In this document: one piece after another, positions 1 through 14,982 of the stretch
How the letters are laid out: each line of letters starts with the position of its first letter
How positions within the stretch are numbered: position 1 is the stretch's first letter
Assembly: GCA_013399895.1 (NCBI GenBank)
Contig: VXBA01005860.1
Span: 224,599-288,598, forward strand
Direction of reading: 5' to 3'
DNA: 64,000 nucleotides
From: Serilophus lunatus
Lineage: Eukaryota; Chordata; Aves; Passeriformes; Eurylaimidae
Position numbers and translations under genes: made by a program
The notes under the pieces: model-generated
The model's input: only the letters and a program-made list of their open reading frames with translations
Databases searched by the model: none
Told to the model about the DNA's origin: nothing

Positions 1-3000
1 TACTCCCTTTCCTGTTTGTATGCACATCCTTACCTCCACTCTTGAGCTTAAGTGGTTGAAACTCCTTATTGTCAAAGCTCAAGTTACGAAAATAGTGGAG
101 TGTAAGCCCTCCTAGTTACATTAACTCTGCAGCTGCTGATGCAGTCACTGCATGTGGCTAATCAAATATCTCTGTTTACCTTGAGGATAATTTTTGCTTG
201 GGTTTGAGCCCCCAGTGGCTTCAGGTAAGCTGCTGGACTTTGCTCTGGAGTGGATAAAGAGCACTCCTGCATTCCCTTTTGCGCAGGCTGCTTTGGGATT
301 GTAACTCCTGATGATGATGGGGTGGTAAGGAACAGGATTTAAATCCCTGCAATTGTTTATTAAACTTTGAGCTTTGCCTAGGTGGGAATTTGTGGTCCAG
401 TGTAGGTTGAAAGAAAGATACTACAACTGACTCCCATTAGCTTTCACAGATGTAAAATTTGCTAGCCAACTTTGGCTTCAGGGTGACCACTTTGGGTGAT
501 CTTCCTGGGCTGATGCCGCACTTTTGAGACCGATGGCATGTTGTATGTTCGGTGCAGTGTCTGTTCTCATGCATGTGTGATAAATGATTTTGCCGTAATA
601 CAGGATAAAGAACTTCTAGATGACTCCTTGCATAGCAATGAGTCCTATTACAAGATCAGTGTTGAGTTGTATCTCTAGAAAGAGTAGAGGTGGCTTTGGC
701 TAAGTAATGTTTCAGATGCAGCTGGTGTTCCTGACCAAAAAAAGTCTTCCAATTTTGGATTAACCAGAAGGACTAATTTTGCTAGGGTGAAAGGGTGAAA
801 TAAAATGGTTTTCTTTTAGAAAAAACCATACTTCCTTCTTTGTTGTATTAATAGGAACCTGTAGGGTTTCTGAATAATGAGAACTCCTTCTAGACCTCTT
901 ATCTCTAGGACTGTTCTCTGGGTCTTGCTGAGGCATTTGGATTTTCAGTTTTGTCTGAAATCTGCATAACTAGTGACTTTGGAATTTATGTTTCCAGAGT
1001 GTGGGAAAGAAACCCACCATCTTTCTGACTTTCACAGCTCTTACAGTTATACCTTGGAGATAAGAGTCTTTGCTGCTTCTACAAAGCAGTGTCTTGTGGT
1101 GTTTCTTCTCACTTGGGTGTCCTGTGTTTCCTTTCCATCTTCATCAGTGAGATCTGATTCATGTTCTCTGCTATAGCTGTGGCTTTCACTGTTTCCCATT
1201 TTTCTTTTCTCCCATTCACTGGAGAATTGGTGCCCCTGAATTCTCACCTGTCTTGACAACATGGTTCCTCATCCTCTTTCCAAACTAGGAGCTCTGTGTA
1301 CGTCTGTTAATAACTTCTGATGTGCCAAGGATGGTATATGCATCTCCCAAAAGAGTTGATGCTTTTTTTGTTTTTCATCTGTTCTGTAATTAAAGGCTGA
1401 GGCAAGGAGTATTATCATGCTGCAAGGTGTCACTGACTGTCACCAGCCAACTATTGCAAGTAATAGCAGCAGGTAGCTCTGCTCATTAGAGATACCAGTA
1501 TCTCCATTTTCCACATTTGCAATTTTCAGTGTTCAGCAAAACCTGTAGTTCCTTGTGTCAGTAGGAATGCACATAATTGCTCACAATTTAAGATTAGTTT
1601 GTGCAACATCAAATATTAAGATCTTGCATTTATTTTTGCACACTTGCAGATTGAGATGGTTTTCAGGACAGGTTCATATTTCCTCCCAAAGCAGGCTCAC
1701 TCTGCTTTTAAATGTAATAGTGGCTTTAGTATTTCCACTCTGAGGCCTTGGATCGTTGTATTAGGATTCTGTTCCGGATGGGGATAGGAAGAGGAGAAGA
1801 TTTTGGTATCAATAAAGAAACACATGGTTTTTTATGTGGCAGCTCATGAAATTGTGTCGTTTTAGCATGGGATTGGCAGGCAGGAGCCCAGCAGAATGGT
1901 CTCTAGTTGCATCATGAATGCAGTTTGTTGAAGAATCACGCTTCCCATCATCTTAGCCTGAAAGAAGTTCAGGGATGCATGCTGTAGAGGAGGATGGCTT
2001 TACTATGCCCATGACATCTTATCCACATAAATTACAAGCATCCAGTCTGTTCTGAGGGATCCTTTCTTACCCTGTGTGGTAATCTGTGTAGACATGACTA
2101 TTGAATGTCTCCATGGTGGCCAGTAAGGGAGCTGGACAAGCTCAGGCAGCTGACAACATAAGGGGTGGTGCTTCCGTGGGTCTTGCAAGGTCAGGAGGGC
2201 TCGTTCTCATCTAAGCTGATTTCAGGGGCTCTCAAGCTGCAGCCTTTCCACTGTAACTGGAATCCAGTGAATGATTTCTTTTTTTTTGGGCTTGCAGGTG
2301 TGTAAGCAGTGGTGCCTATTCACTTGTTGTGCAGTGAGACTGTAAATCCCTGGTAAATTGTGAACTGCTTTGGGACCTTTCTGGCTGATAGGCAGGATCT
2401 GTGCAAGCACATCACCCAGCCCTGCAAAGCCCAAGCCTTAGGGAGCTAAGCCAGCTGCCAAAGAAGCAGGTGTGTCAGCTGTGAGGAGCAGCTGTATGCT
2501 TGAACTTTGCCCATTTATTTGCTCAAGGTTTTATCTCATCCTTTAGTATACAGCCCAGTAAAAATGAATATTTACTTGTGTCAGTTAAACCAGGGCCATC
2601 TGAGTGGCAGGCTGTGTGTGTGTGCTGGGTGGCCTCACAGGTGAGAGGGCAGGAGGATATGCAAGTGTTGGAGGGGAAGGCTGTGCTTTCTGTGCCATCC
2701 CTGAAGGTAGAGACACCTGAGTAAATAGTGAGGCACCCCTGGCTGTGTGGGTAGGGTGACTGGTTTGGTGCACTGGATTGATTTTTATTTTTCATGTTTT
2801 AAATTTTTTTTTTCTATGCCCATAGCATTGTCAGAAAAAAAATTAATATTTTCACAGCAAAATTAATATTAAAACAGAAATATCTTCTGAATCAAAGGCC
2901 AAGTGTTCCACGTGGGAAGTATATTAGTACAGTGTGCTGCTGTGTTGTAGGTAAGTTATTCTGAAAAAGAAAAAAACAAGCCAGCAAAACAAAACAACAA

Positions 3001-3344
3001 CCCTCAATATTAAAAAACCCCTGTGTAGTAATTGAAGGGGCTATTTTTGGTGTAATGTTTTGATTTTAGCAAGGTTGCATATACTGAGGGAAATGTTTAA
3101 CATATTGTTACTTCTGGTCCTCAGATCCCTGGCAGTGTACACTTACAGCCAGGCAGTTGTGACAGATGAATTCCTTTCTGTCTAGGGTGTTGTAGGAGGG
3201 ACAGCATCATTTTCTAAGGGTTCGGAGCTGCTTGGTGTTGGAGTTAAGGCACCCAGCATTGATTGGGAATTAGGCATATGTACATAGAAGTGGCATGACT
3301 GAATGTGCAGGGAACCAGGTGGTTGGTTGCTCAGAAGACCTGAT

Positions 3345-3420
3345 GCCTGTCCCTGGCTCTGCCTACCTTGAGCAGTTCATTTGACTATGCACTGTGCCTC
3401 AGTTTCCCATTGTATCTGCC
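3345..3420 (+). mobile_element. MIR-like SINE fossil (degenerate)
   Basis: The segment carries GGCTCTGCC followed about 30 bases later by TGTGCCTCAGTTTCCCAT at 3393-3410. This is the order and wording of the well-known core of amniote MIR elements (a 'ctctgcc' block, then a 'gcctcagtttcc' block). No 5' tRNA-like head is visible, so only the core region would be left. MIR copies are ancient in amniotes and survive in birds as short fossils. It could instead be chance resemblance, since the intervening bases are diverged. Confidence 0.45.
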
Positions 3421-6400
3421 ACATGACTTACCTCTTCAGCTGTTAAACAATTTTAAACGGGACTGCCTTTCACTGTTGAAAGCAACTGTTCTACACAGAC
3501 TTAATAATAAATGTAAACAATTATGGTCTTAGGATAGTCAAAATAAATATAGGAAGATTGTGGTTAATTTTTGATTTTTCAACTGTATTACAAAGGTTTG
3601 ATCTTTAGACCTGTATAACCAAACTTTCTGTAGTTGCTCTCTGTTATTCTGACTTTCAGAGGACTTTGTGGAAAAGAAAGCAGCATAAAAATCACACAAC
3701 CGGTTTGGCAGGCCCTGTATAAACAGGAGAAATGCCAGGAAAAGTTCTATGTCTTTTTTGCCAGCTCTAAAAGAAATTTGGGTTAATTTTCTCCTAAAAC
3801 CTCAGAAGTTGCTGTGTGTGAGGAGGTCCATGGGGAGGGGAATGTAGTGGAAGGGACTTGGGGGGTGCTTGCCAGAAGGAACACGTTTCTCCTCAAATGT
3901 TGGGAATGTTGTCTCACCTTCTTGGCTGTAGAAGCAGAAGGAGCATTTTGTCATGCTTCTTGTAAGCAGGTTTGGTTTTTTTCCTTCCCCCATCTCTGAC
4001 AGTGTCACAACTTAGCTCTGGTATTAAAAACACCCTGCTTGATTAGTTGGGGGAGATTGGTGACCCCCTCCCTTTTGGTTTTGTTTGTACAAGCAGAGAG
4101 CTCTGCTGGTTTCTAAGACTGTTTAGCTGTGAGTTGGGTCAGGTGAGGAAACCTGCCTTCCTGAAGGGATTTGTGTCATTGCATAACCGTGGGAAGGGTT
4201 GGGGTGCCTCTGTCCTGATTCTTGTGGCAAAGGAGGGATGTGTTTCTGGAAAGGCTTTAAAGTCTCTGTGTGATGCAGGCCCTCTCTGCTACCACTTGTG
4301 AGCTGAGAGATTTCAGTCAATGCTCTGACAAGGAGGAGTTCCCATGAGGAGGGCGTTTAAAATCAACGCTAAAATGCAAAGTGAAATTACGCATTTTGAG
4401 GGCTTTTGCAAGTTGTCCATGTCACTTTACTTCTCTCCTGTTTCTAGAGCAGCAGCACAACTCCAGAAACACAGCCATGTGGGTAGAAGGTCAAAATTGG
4501 ATTTAGACAACTTGCTGCTTCTTCCTGCACCTCCGTTCCTAACTGTAGGAATTCCTAACTAGGATCCAAACAGATCCTTCCTCTGCTGCTTCACTATCTC
4601 AATTATTTTGACTTTGAGCTCTTCAGGTCCCCTCTCTGCTTGGTATTTCTGGAATGCCTTGGACAGTGGCTCTGTATTTGTTTGCTTCTGAGTGCTACCA
4701 CTGTAGAAATGTCAAGTCCTAACAGTGGTGTTCACATCCCAGCAGAGTTCTTGGGAGAGAATATTCTTTTGTAAGGTGTCAAAGTAGGTTTTTCTCGACT
4801 TCTGTGACCTGAATGGGCTAGCCACCTTATGTGCCTATGTTTTGGTCCCTCCACTTGTGAAGGTGAGTGTAATGACACTTCTCTTCATTGCAAGAAAGTG
4901 CTAAAGGTATTATAGGACATATTTAAACAGTGTAGTAGTGAGGATCATGAACAATTCTCCAGATTGAGTTAAAATGTGCTCAAGACTAGCACTTTACTCT
5001 TTCTTTTAGAGCTGTCTGGAGTTTATTTACTCCATTTCATCTGGCTTAGTTCCCAAACCTCTCACTTATGTATTGAGGCAATATTTGCGGGTCAGAATCA
5101 GTCTTATGGTGAGAGTGGAGTGGCTCTCACTGCAGTGTCCATTCAGATGTGAACCAGCAACGCTTAGTTGTGAAAACAAGCCGAAGATAAACCGAGTGAA
5201 ACTTCAGCGCTTCTGTTCTGCCAGGAATAACATTGTAACCAGTGCTTTGGAATTACGAGCTGAAACAAAACAATAATTTGAGGAAGAACAAAAAGTGATG
5301 CAGAGGTTGAAAGGATCAATTAAAACAATTGGGGAACTTAACGAACAGGAAAAGCTGTGGCAGAAGGAAAGCAGCCGAAGTGAGATTTGTCACAGGGCTT
5401 GACACACTTGTGGGATCAGCATTATCCCATTGTCCTGTTGGCACAGCCAAGGTGTACTGAGGGCTGTGGTAATGCCACAAGTTGGTTTGAAGAGTCAGTA
5501 GCAGGTCTGGGAACAGTCCTGTGTCCTTCTCACCGTTTGTCTTCAAACCTCTTCTGCTGAGCTTGTTTTGTCCTGTGTTTTGCTGTCTGGCATCTGCCAC
5601 CCAGCCTTGTACAGAACCACTATACAGGAGGTGATCCACTTCTTACTCCTCTTGTGAGTGCTGGGAGTGCCACTGGAATTTCCAGACTGAGGGAATAAGG
5701 GCCGTGTGGGATGTACCCTGTCACATGGATAGGTCATACCTGGAAGGCATCTCTTGTTTTCAGAGCAGTTGGGAAAGGATTGCTAATAGCTCTCCTTACG
5801 CAACAGCAACATATTCACCCGCTTAGTTCATTACTTGTTAGCTCCAGGCAGGGACATTGCAGATTTGCTAATAGTAATGGTCAAATCATTAGAGTGTGCA
5901 GCATTAATGGAGAGAAAGCATTTAATAAAGAGCCATCACTCTACCCTGTCATTGTCCCTGGAATACAGACCATGTTGTCCAATTCAGGCTCTGCTCTCGG
6001 CCTCTCACTTCTTAAAAGTATGTCTGGCTCGTGAGCTTCGGCTTCTTTTCAAACACACGTGAAAGCACATCTATTCTTTTGAATCAGATATGCAGTACCA
6101 TGACCAGCTGTTTCTGTATGAATGTATTTAAAAACTGCCCTTTGAGTTCTGCCTGTCCTAATGATCTTGGATGTGCTGGAAGGACTATATTTTAGAGAAA
6201 ATAACATATTGCTCTGCCTCAAGTTATCCCCAGGTGGTTTGTTTACTTTTTCTGAGTAATATTTAGGTGTCTGATGCATTGATGAGCAAAAAGTTCAATT
6301 TCTTTTAGTTTTCATTTTCATACCCACAGACCACTGACTGGGGAGACCTTGTTAAATAAACTAAAACAAATTAACCCAATTCTTGTCTAGGCTGACCTGC

Positions 6401-9400
6401 TGCAGATTTCTTTTCTTTTTATGTAACTCAGCTTCTTTCAGTGTTCTCCCAATGCATCTTAATCTTTTAATCACAACTTTTTACTATCCTTCTGCAATGT
6501 GTTCCAGATTACCTTCTCTTCCCTCTGTTTTTATTTCCTTTTGAATGTTGAGCTGTATCTGTCATGCCTCTGTCCATCTCTGTAGTTGCTTTACTCCCTC
6601 TTTACAAGCTGAACTGTTTGACTCCTGTAAAACTCGTCTGTCTTGAATATATGGGGGGTGTGTGTGTGTGTATATGAAGCCGAATGAAGAGCCTGCAAAT
6701 GTGCAGAATGCAATATTGTCAGTGAAATCCTATCAGCTGTTTTTTTATATACTCTCCTTCGTCAGCTAGTCTTTCCTTTTCTAGTCACACTAACCTGATG
6801 TTGTTCATGTTGAAATAAGCAGCTGGAGTAGGTGAAAGAATAGTGGGAGAGGAAGATTATAATTTATTTCTTCCATATCCAGTTTCTGTATGGTAGTCAA
6901 GGTCAGTGCAAGTGTGGTCCTTTATAGGAACTACCTCTGCATTTTATATACTGGGAGTGAAATAATCTTAATCTTTCTGATATTTCATAGTGGCAGGCAT
7001 CCATCATTTCTTGTTCTTGGACTAGCTTATTGAGACAGACTTTGAGAATTGGTATTTTATTTGGCTATCTTTCTCCTGTCGTGGATTCTGTTCAGTTTTC
7101 CTGAGCACTCAAGTGGATCTACCCATTTTTTCACCAGCAGTGCTTATTATAGCTACCCTATTCCCAGGCTGGCCTAGATTCCCTCTGGAAAGTTGCCTTT
7201 ACCTACTTACAGGTGTCGTTGAACAGGGGGACATGGCTCACTCCCTGCCATGCTGTGTATACTGGGTTACTGATGCACCACTTGAATCTTTAGGAGAAAC
7301 GGCTGTAAGATGTGGCCTTACACCTTGTCCTGGCACCCCCTGGTTTCTTCCTGTGTTTGGTATGTCCATTTTCATGGAAAGCTTGCCAGAAGCCTGGAGT
7401 GTGATGAAATGCTCCGATGGAAATGGCAGTGGTGCTGTGTATGCCAACAGTGAGGGTTTTTTCCTAGTGAGGAATGTTGTGAAGATGTCTTGTAGGGTTA
7501 AACTTGTTATTTCACTGGGCAGTGAGTAGATACACCAGTTCTCTGGTCTGAAGTGGGCTTCCAGTACCAGAACCTAAGCCTGTGATCAGGGATGTTTCTG
7601 TCGAGTCTCCAGCAGTAGATGGCTTTTCTTTGAGGAGGAGAGACAATCTGCTGCTTGCCAGAGTGGGCACCTACATGATCACACAGAAACAATTTTTTCA
7701 AGTTCGGTGCAGTAGCGGATTTTTGGGTGTGCCATTTTCAAGTGGTAGCAGATATAAGGTAATGATGGCATATTGTGGTGCAATTTGTTTCCAAACAAGC
7801 AACATACCCACACTGTTGCCCCTCAGGTTCAAACTGATTTCATGTACATAAAGAGAGAGAATAAACTTAAGTTACTGGAGAAGATTAATATTGAGGCCTA
7901 TATGTGGATTTTACTTCCACATTAACGTAAATCAGGATCAGAAACATTGTTCTTTAAAAAAAATCAGACACATGAGAATTTTGTGGGTACAGATGGGAGC
8001 AGAGTCTAGCTGTGCAGTCGGGCCAAGAAGGCTAATTTTTTATATTTGTAAATGATACTTTTAAAATCTGTATTTTACAGTGCTGTAGCTCCACAGGAAT
8101 TCCATTTCCATCAATGACTGAGGATGAAAAGAAGCTACAACTTTTCTGTGAGTGCATAGTGAGCAATTGCAGTACTTTGACAGCTTCATAATGTAGCCAG
8201 GTAAAAACACTTGTGCTGCCATGCCAGCCCTGAGACACTGAAGAGGAACCTTCCCATAACATGAGAGGGCAGCTCCCTGTACACCATATTTCCCCTTAGT
8301 TTTCCCATCTCAGTCTGCTGGCCTCCACAAATCTTACAGTGAGCGTATGACTCCAGTGAGGGGTGTTCAGAGTGTGAATTCCCACGTGTACAGGCAGGGT
8401 TGTACAACCACCGTGTGTTACAGAGACAAGGCTCCCCAGCCCTCCCTCTTTCAGATAAGAGAATGTGAAAAAGCGCAGTGAAATATCTCTGATGAGCAGT
8501 TATCTAAGCCTAAAAAGTCCTCTTCTGTTGCCCTCCTTGCCTCCCTTCTGCTTTCTCACTGGCCACAGTACTTTTCCCAGCTGACACTCTGGTGCTTTGT
8601 GTGAAGCAGGGGTGCTAACAAAAATGGTAAATGCCAAAGAGACTCTGTGGATGGGTCACAGCAGTGGCCCACCTTTCTCCATGCCCTACTTAAACCAAGG
8701 TCAGTAACAAGCTTTTCAGAGGAGTGTTGCAGTGACAAGCCCGTAACACAAATTTTGGAGTTGCACATGGAAAAAAAAAACTGGTGACAGATTCTTAGTT
8801 GAATCCATGGTTGGCTTCTGCCTTGAAGTACTAGGTCAGGTGAGCTAAGTCCCAGCTTTGCTGCCTCTTCTTGGAGCCTCACTGCAAAAGGGTGGGTGGA
8901 GAGATAAGGCTTTACTCTGATTTGGAATATGATTTCACGTCTAAATCCTGAACCAGAATCTGGCTCTTGTGTATTTTATGCTGCTGGCATATCTATGGAT
9001 AAAACTCTCTGTTATACATATAAATGACTAATCATTTCATGAATTGTGCTAAACTTTTTGCCTTAGTATTATCTCCTGGTTTTACCTGACACTATCTTCA
9101 CACAGCCTGTTCTGTTTTCTCTGTTCCCCCGTATTAGCAGTGACCTCAGTGAGGAAATACTTTTTGAGCATGTGGTTGAGCTAGTTTTTTTGCTTCATTG
9201 TTTTTTTGCTAGTTTGAAATATTTTGGAGTGCTTATACAATAATGCAACTGTATCATGGCATTTTCAGTGACAGCATTGACCTCCTCAAGCTGCCTTTCC
9301 ATAACACTTGAGTGCATCAGTTTTGCTGTCTGTGTGATTTTAATTTAATTAGAACAGTAGCTGTAATCATTGTGGGAGAAGCATGAACTTCCCCACTGTC

Positions 9401-12400
9401 TCCTTTCCCCTTCCCTTCGTGATGGACTGTTGCATCTCCCTGTTTGTTTTTTTTTCTTTACTTGAGTGAGGATTGAGGCATGAGAGGGTAACCATCACCT
9501 GCCCCTGAGCCGGGAGGACAGGCTGGAGGGAGGAGTCAGGGAGGAGCTGAACTTCACAGAATTGCTAAGGTTACTGACACAATCTCTGCTGTCTGTGCGC
9601 AGGAAATGAGATGTTAATCTTTTCCCAGTGCTGCTTTGCATAAGGTCCATTCCAGAGAGCTGTGTTTGTTTTAATTTCTCTAATTACTGATAGTGTGCTG
9701 ATTATGCTGTTACAGATTTGACGCGAATTGCTACATTAATGGGATCAAAATTGAGGAGATGTCTGCCGTGGAAATTAAGAAGATGACAGCAACTAGGGGA
9801 AGGGAGAGAAGTGGAGAGTTTAATTCATGCTGTGGTACTGCAGAGCTGTAGTTTGCTTTTGCTGAAGGCTGAGCCTTTGACCCTGGCAGAAGTTGGAGTG
9901 TACACTGTAACATTGACCAAAATCCCAAAATGTGCCATACAGTCAGTTAGGGGCTCTGATTTCCCTCCTGCTCCCTGTGTTAGACCCTCTAACTCAGCTT
10001 ATAGTGGTCTTTTGGACTTTCACATCCAGCCATAGCATTGGATGCAAACCACTGGTGAGCACTTCCCTTTCCACTTCCCCTCACATGCTTCCCTAATGAT
10101 TAACAGACTGATGAACTGATCTGCTGCTGTCATGCCCTGTACTGCTCTGGGGCTGGTTTGCTGGCATTGCCCTTCTGAGTACCTAGATGTTCAGGATCTG
10201 CTGAATCTTTCCTGCAGATTTCTCTCCCCGAACAACCCTTTTCTCTAAGAGTATTTTTCACCCTCTCCCTTAGTTGAGGCACCTGTTCCTATAAGGATCC
10301 ACAGTAGGAAAACCAGACCCTCACAGGCTCTCCCCAGCTCCTGGTCCCTTGGCTTATCTTTTAAGTTTTCCTGCCTCATTGTGCTTGCTGAAAGAGATTG
10401 ATCCCATGTCGTTGTAGAGCTGAATGTCCTTCAGGATTTGGGGTTGCCAGTGTTCTGGACAGAGTCCAGAGGCTTTCAGAGTCCTGTTTGCTACAAACAT
10501 GTGTTTCAAACCTGGATTTGAGTCAAGGGCATGTTACACAGGGGGTTTTAAGCCTAGAGCTTCCCCAGAAACCCGAGAGGGCACCAGAATGCTGCACACC
10601 TGCTAGTGTTTCCCTCTCTAAACACATGTCCAACAAGTGAGGAGTTGCAGCAAGGTGATGGGATGATACCCAAGGAACTGGAAGCTTCCCTCAAAGCAAC
10701 ATCCTGCTGCCACTGTCCTGTGAGAAAGCAAGGACACAACCGGTGGCTTTCTCCATTTTTACTGTTGGCTGCCCAATAGTCACCACAGTGCAAATCATTG
10801 TATCTCCAGCTTGCAGTAATGCCTGCTTTTCTGGGGAGCAAAGGCAGTCTGGGCTGTTTGTGGAAGCAAAGCTGAACAGCAAATGCAGTAAGACAGGTGT
10901 GGGATGGCACAGGTACACCAGCATCCTGTGGGGCAAACGTGTCAGCTTTTACTCTTGGTTGGTTTCTCCCTGTGTGCTATCATTCCATGCACTATAGGAG
11001 TATCTTTTTATGCAGTGATTAGAGTCAGCTGCCTTTTCTCTCCAGCACAGGGTATTTGCAGACCATGTTGCCTGTTTTGGTTTCCCAAAAACTGCTGCAT
11101 AGGCAATGCATTTCTTTATCAATTAAAAAAGTAGTTTTAGCGTATTTTTTATCCAATTGCTGAAGTAGTCATGTCACTGGGACAACATGAAAGCTAGTTT
11201 TAGCAGACTTTCTTACATCTTTTTCATTTCTACAGAAACATGTGTGTCTTTTATGCCTGCCATCTGAGTGAACTTAGTAAAGGGACAAAAAGACTATCAG
11301 ATTGCAAGGCTGTTGCTTTGGAGTTTAGAAGGGTGTAATTTTAGCAAAAGCCTGAAGCTATTTTTACTTGCAGCCTTCCTCATCCTCAACTGTTGGACTT
11401 CTTTTAAAATTTAATTTTGGTATTTGGAATTTATTATTATTTTTATTTTAGCAGTATGAATAATTTGTGTTCCTGGCAGAAAAAGTTCTCTTCAGGTAGA
11501 TTTTGTTCTGTAAAGAATCAACCTCAATTCCTGAAACTGAAACCAGTGTGTGCTTTGATGGCTTTGGGAGTCTAGTCAGCTGTTGCATACACTCCTACTA
11601 CATAGTCATGAGTTACAGCTTTTGAGTTACCTTCCTAATTTAGACGAGGTGGTTTGATCTATGGTATTCTCAGCAGCTGGATACTTAGTACTTTTCTGGT
11701 ACAAAGAGAACAAAACCGTAAGTTCTCTTGATTCTTGCACAGGCTGAAACAGGTGTTTGAACCTGCCTCTGCTTGATGGGGTGTGCCCCACTTTCAGCAG
11801 CCCTGCTGGTTGTCCAGCTGGCACTGTTGTAGCACCAGCCACTAGAGTAAAACCCCAAGGAGAGCCTCCATAAATGTTGACTTAATGCATCTCTTCAATT
11901 ATTGTAGTCCAGGTGAAATTTCATGGTGAAACTTTCCTGACTCACTGGGAGCTGAAGCAACCTATCAAAAATGATGACAGCAAGCAACATGCCACCTGTT
12001 TTATCCACCTCCTTGTGGCTACTGGCAAAAATACCTAGGGAGTTGCTAGTTTGAAATTGGTAGTTGTTTGGGGCTGAGCATTTGGTCACTTGTAGGTTTT
12101 ACAGAGTCCCCTGGCAGGTGGCTGATGTGGTAATACCAAGCGCTTTCCTAGCACTCATCAGCAAAAATCTCAAAGGACCACACCAAATGTGTGTTGATTT
12201 AGTTTCTTTTACCAGTACCCACAAGGTTCATGCTGGTTTTACCGGCACTACCTATCCTTCCTCCCAAGCTGTGGCTCAAACAACCCCTTCCATCCTTGGC
12301 CTTAACACAAAGGGAAATATTAAACTGACTAGTTAGGAAACTCTTTCAGAAAAATTCCAAGTAGCAGAGTTGTGTAACCTTAGAAGCGTGAGACACCAGC

Positions 12401-14693
12401 CATGTTTTTGTTTGATGGATCCCATAGAGAGAAGCGCTGGGCAGTTCTGGAGTTGTGAAGGTTAATGCAAATCCATTCTCAGTGGCGTGAGCACAACCGT
12501 TGCCTCCTGGAAATGTGACTCTGAAAAGGCTCATAAAGCCTGGAGGAACACATGTGACTGTGTGTATTCATGTGTCTGTGGAGGCTGGGAGCTGTGTGTG
12601 GCCGAGGCACAGAGGTAGGTTACAGAACTAGACTGATGGTTGCAGTTCTTCCAGCCACGTTGCTGCCTCATGCTGCAAACAGAGATGAAGCTCATTTTTA
12701 ACACAAGCCCAGTGCCTTGACCTCCCTGTGCCACTACCATTCCACACCATTTTGAAATCTCTCCAGGACAGTTAAAAGGGCAGCTCTTTCAGCATTCAGT
12801 TGTTAAATGTGTTGCCCTTGGGAGAGGCACATGCTGTCCTTTTTCAAGACAGCTTAACACTGAAATGACTTAGCTCATTTGAGCTTTGCTCTTGCCGTAA
12901 CTCAAGTTGTCCATGTGTCTAATAAAAAGGAAAAGACTTACCTAATGTCTGTAAATTGCTTTGATATTTAGGCTAAAGGTGCTGGACAAAAATGTAAGAT
13001 TAACAAGAGAGAGGCCATTTCAAAGACACTAATAGGAGTCAGATAGCTAACTCCCCTTTGTGCCTTAGAAAATATGTTCTACTAGTAATACTGCTATTAA
13101 TTAATACTATTAATTCAGACACTACTGTGGACATCCAAGATGTGTGGAAAAGTAATCATTTCCATATCTTGTTGGGTTTTAACTGTCCCATTCATATGAA
13201 TACTAGGAAACAATGAATCAAATGTATTTGTTTATAACAGTAAATCTCAGTGGAGTTGTCAGAGCATAAATCAAATTATGGTATGTCTTTAGGAGGTTGG
13301 TCAGTGAAGGCAGCAGGTACTGGAAGCATAATGTCTTAATTTGATACAGCATCTCCTGGATGTTGAGGGAAGTGCATGGGTTCTGGATTCAGTTTTAATT
13401 TTTTGCTTTCACTTTTCACCTGCTGTTGGCCCTTTGAAGCCACTTGGCCTTTGTCTTTTCAGTGGTGATTCAGTATTTGTGTGAGCATGAAATGGTCGTA
13501 ATACAGGACTGTGTCCTGCATTCTTCAGGAGGGAGGAAGAGGACTTCAGGTCTCCATCCTCTCCTCTAGTACCTGTTTGCAGAGGCAGGCATCTGTGTGG
13601 TTGTGTTTCAGAAGTGTTCCTGTTTTTATTACAAAATAAAATATCTTTATTATAAAATTATCTCAATAAAAAAGTAAGCAGCAGTGTGGTTCAATTATCT
13701 GAAGTGTGGATTGCAGCAGGGAATGCTGGGGAGTGCCTGGTGTCATTGCAGTCTGCTGGCCCTGTGCAGCAGGGTGAGAAGTGCAAATAGGCAACAGAAC
13801 AGGCCCATGGAGCTGCACCTTGCAGGAAAGGGAAGCACAGAGTCAGCTGTTTTGGGTCAAGGAAGGAGTTGTGCAAGTTAAAACCAGAATAATGTTTTGT
13901 AGCTCCATGAGTGTGTCTTTCGGCACGTCACAATGAACATCCCTGTTTGTTAACTACAAAAAAACCTGATTTCATATGGTCTGATGGATTGCTGTTGCCT
14001 GAACAGTGATGAATAGAAAGAAATTGAGTTTGTGGGAGACAGCATCATAAGATTGAGCAATTTCTGGTTAAAAAGTACTGGGCTGAAAGCCACAGAGACT
14101 GTACTTGCAGAAATAATGTAGTGATGGTGGAGTGAAACAGGCTTCTCTTCTCACTCCATCTAAACCCAGAATAGTTACAATAGTTTATTTACCACATGCT
14201 GTCAGTGTTCTCTGCCACGTGGCTTTAGTGTATAGTGATGGAACTCCTGATGTTGAGGCTAAACTTCTGGTTCTGCCCGAGCTCCTGAGCAGCAAGCAGT
14301 GCCTTGCAAAAGAATGAGCAGGGCTTGCTTTGACGTGGTGGCTGAAAGATGAAAGACTTTTTAGGAGCTCCGTGTTACATTTATTTTTGGACGTGTCAAC
14401 TAATCTGCCTGAAGAGGTTTTTTTACAAACTTCTTCCCTTTGGTGGTAAGGCAGCTAACATAACGTTCTGCAGGTGTTTCTATCAGCCTCAGTCTATTTC
14501 CTCATCTCATGGCTGTGATAATGGTGTGGTTTGTCATGGCAGTAATTACCTTCTCTCAGTCCAGCACCAATTTTGTCTTTTCCCTTTGACAGAGATCACG
14601 GTGAGAGTAAGGAGGTGCACTCCTACTGTCCTGCAAATGCTCAGAAGTTAATGCAGCTCCTTTTGTTTCTGTATATGCAGGGATGTAAATCCA

Positions 14694-14731
14694 TTGTGTT
14701 TGCACTGTTAAATTGTGTTTGCATTGTTAAA
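14694..14731. repeat. 19-bp imperfect tandem duplication
   Basis: Two adjacent 19-bp units, 14694-14712 and 14713-14731, differ at a single base (TTTGCACTG against TTTGCATTG). This looks like a small replication-slippage duplication inside intron 1. No function is evident. Confidence 0.7.
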
Positions 14732-14982
14732 TGTCAGTAGCATGGTTTTGGAGAATAACATGCATTGCCTTTTAGGAATCACGTGATAATGGTTTTTTTA
14801 TGTTCCTGTGAAATTGTGGCTGTGTTAATTTACAAAGGGTATAATTTGTGCTGTGATTGGAGTACAGGCTTAGAATAGGGAAGAATCTCATGAAATGTCA
14901 GTCTTTTGTAAATAAAAACCTAACTGTGATCATTATGAAACTAATGCAACGTTCACAAATTAGCCTTTGATTCTATTTGACC

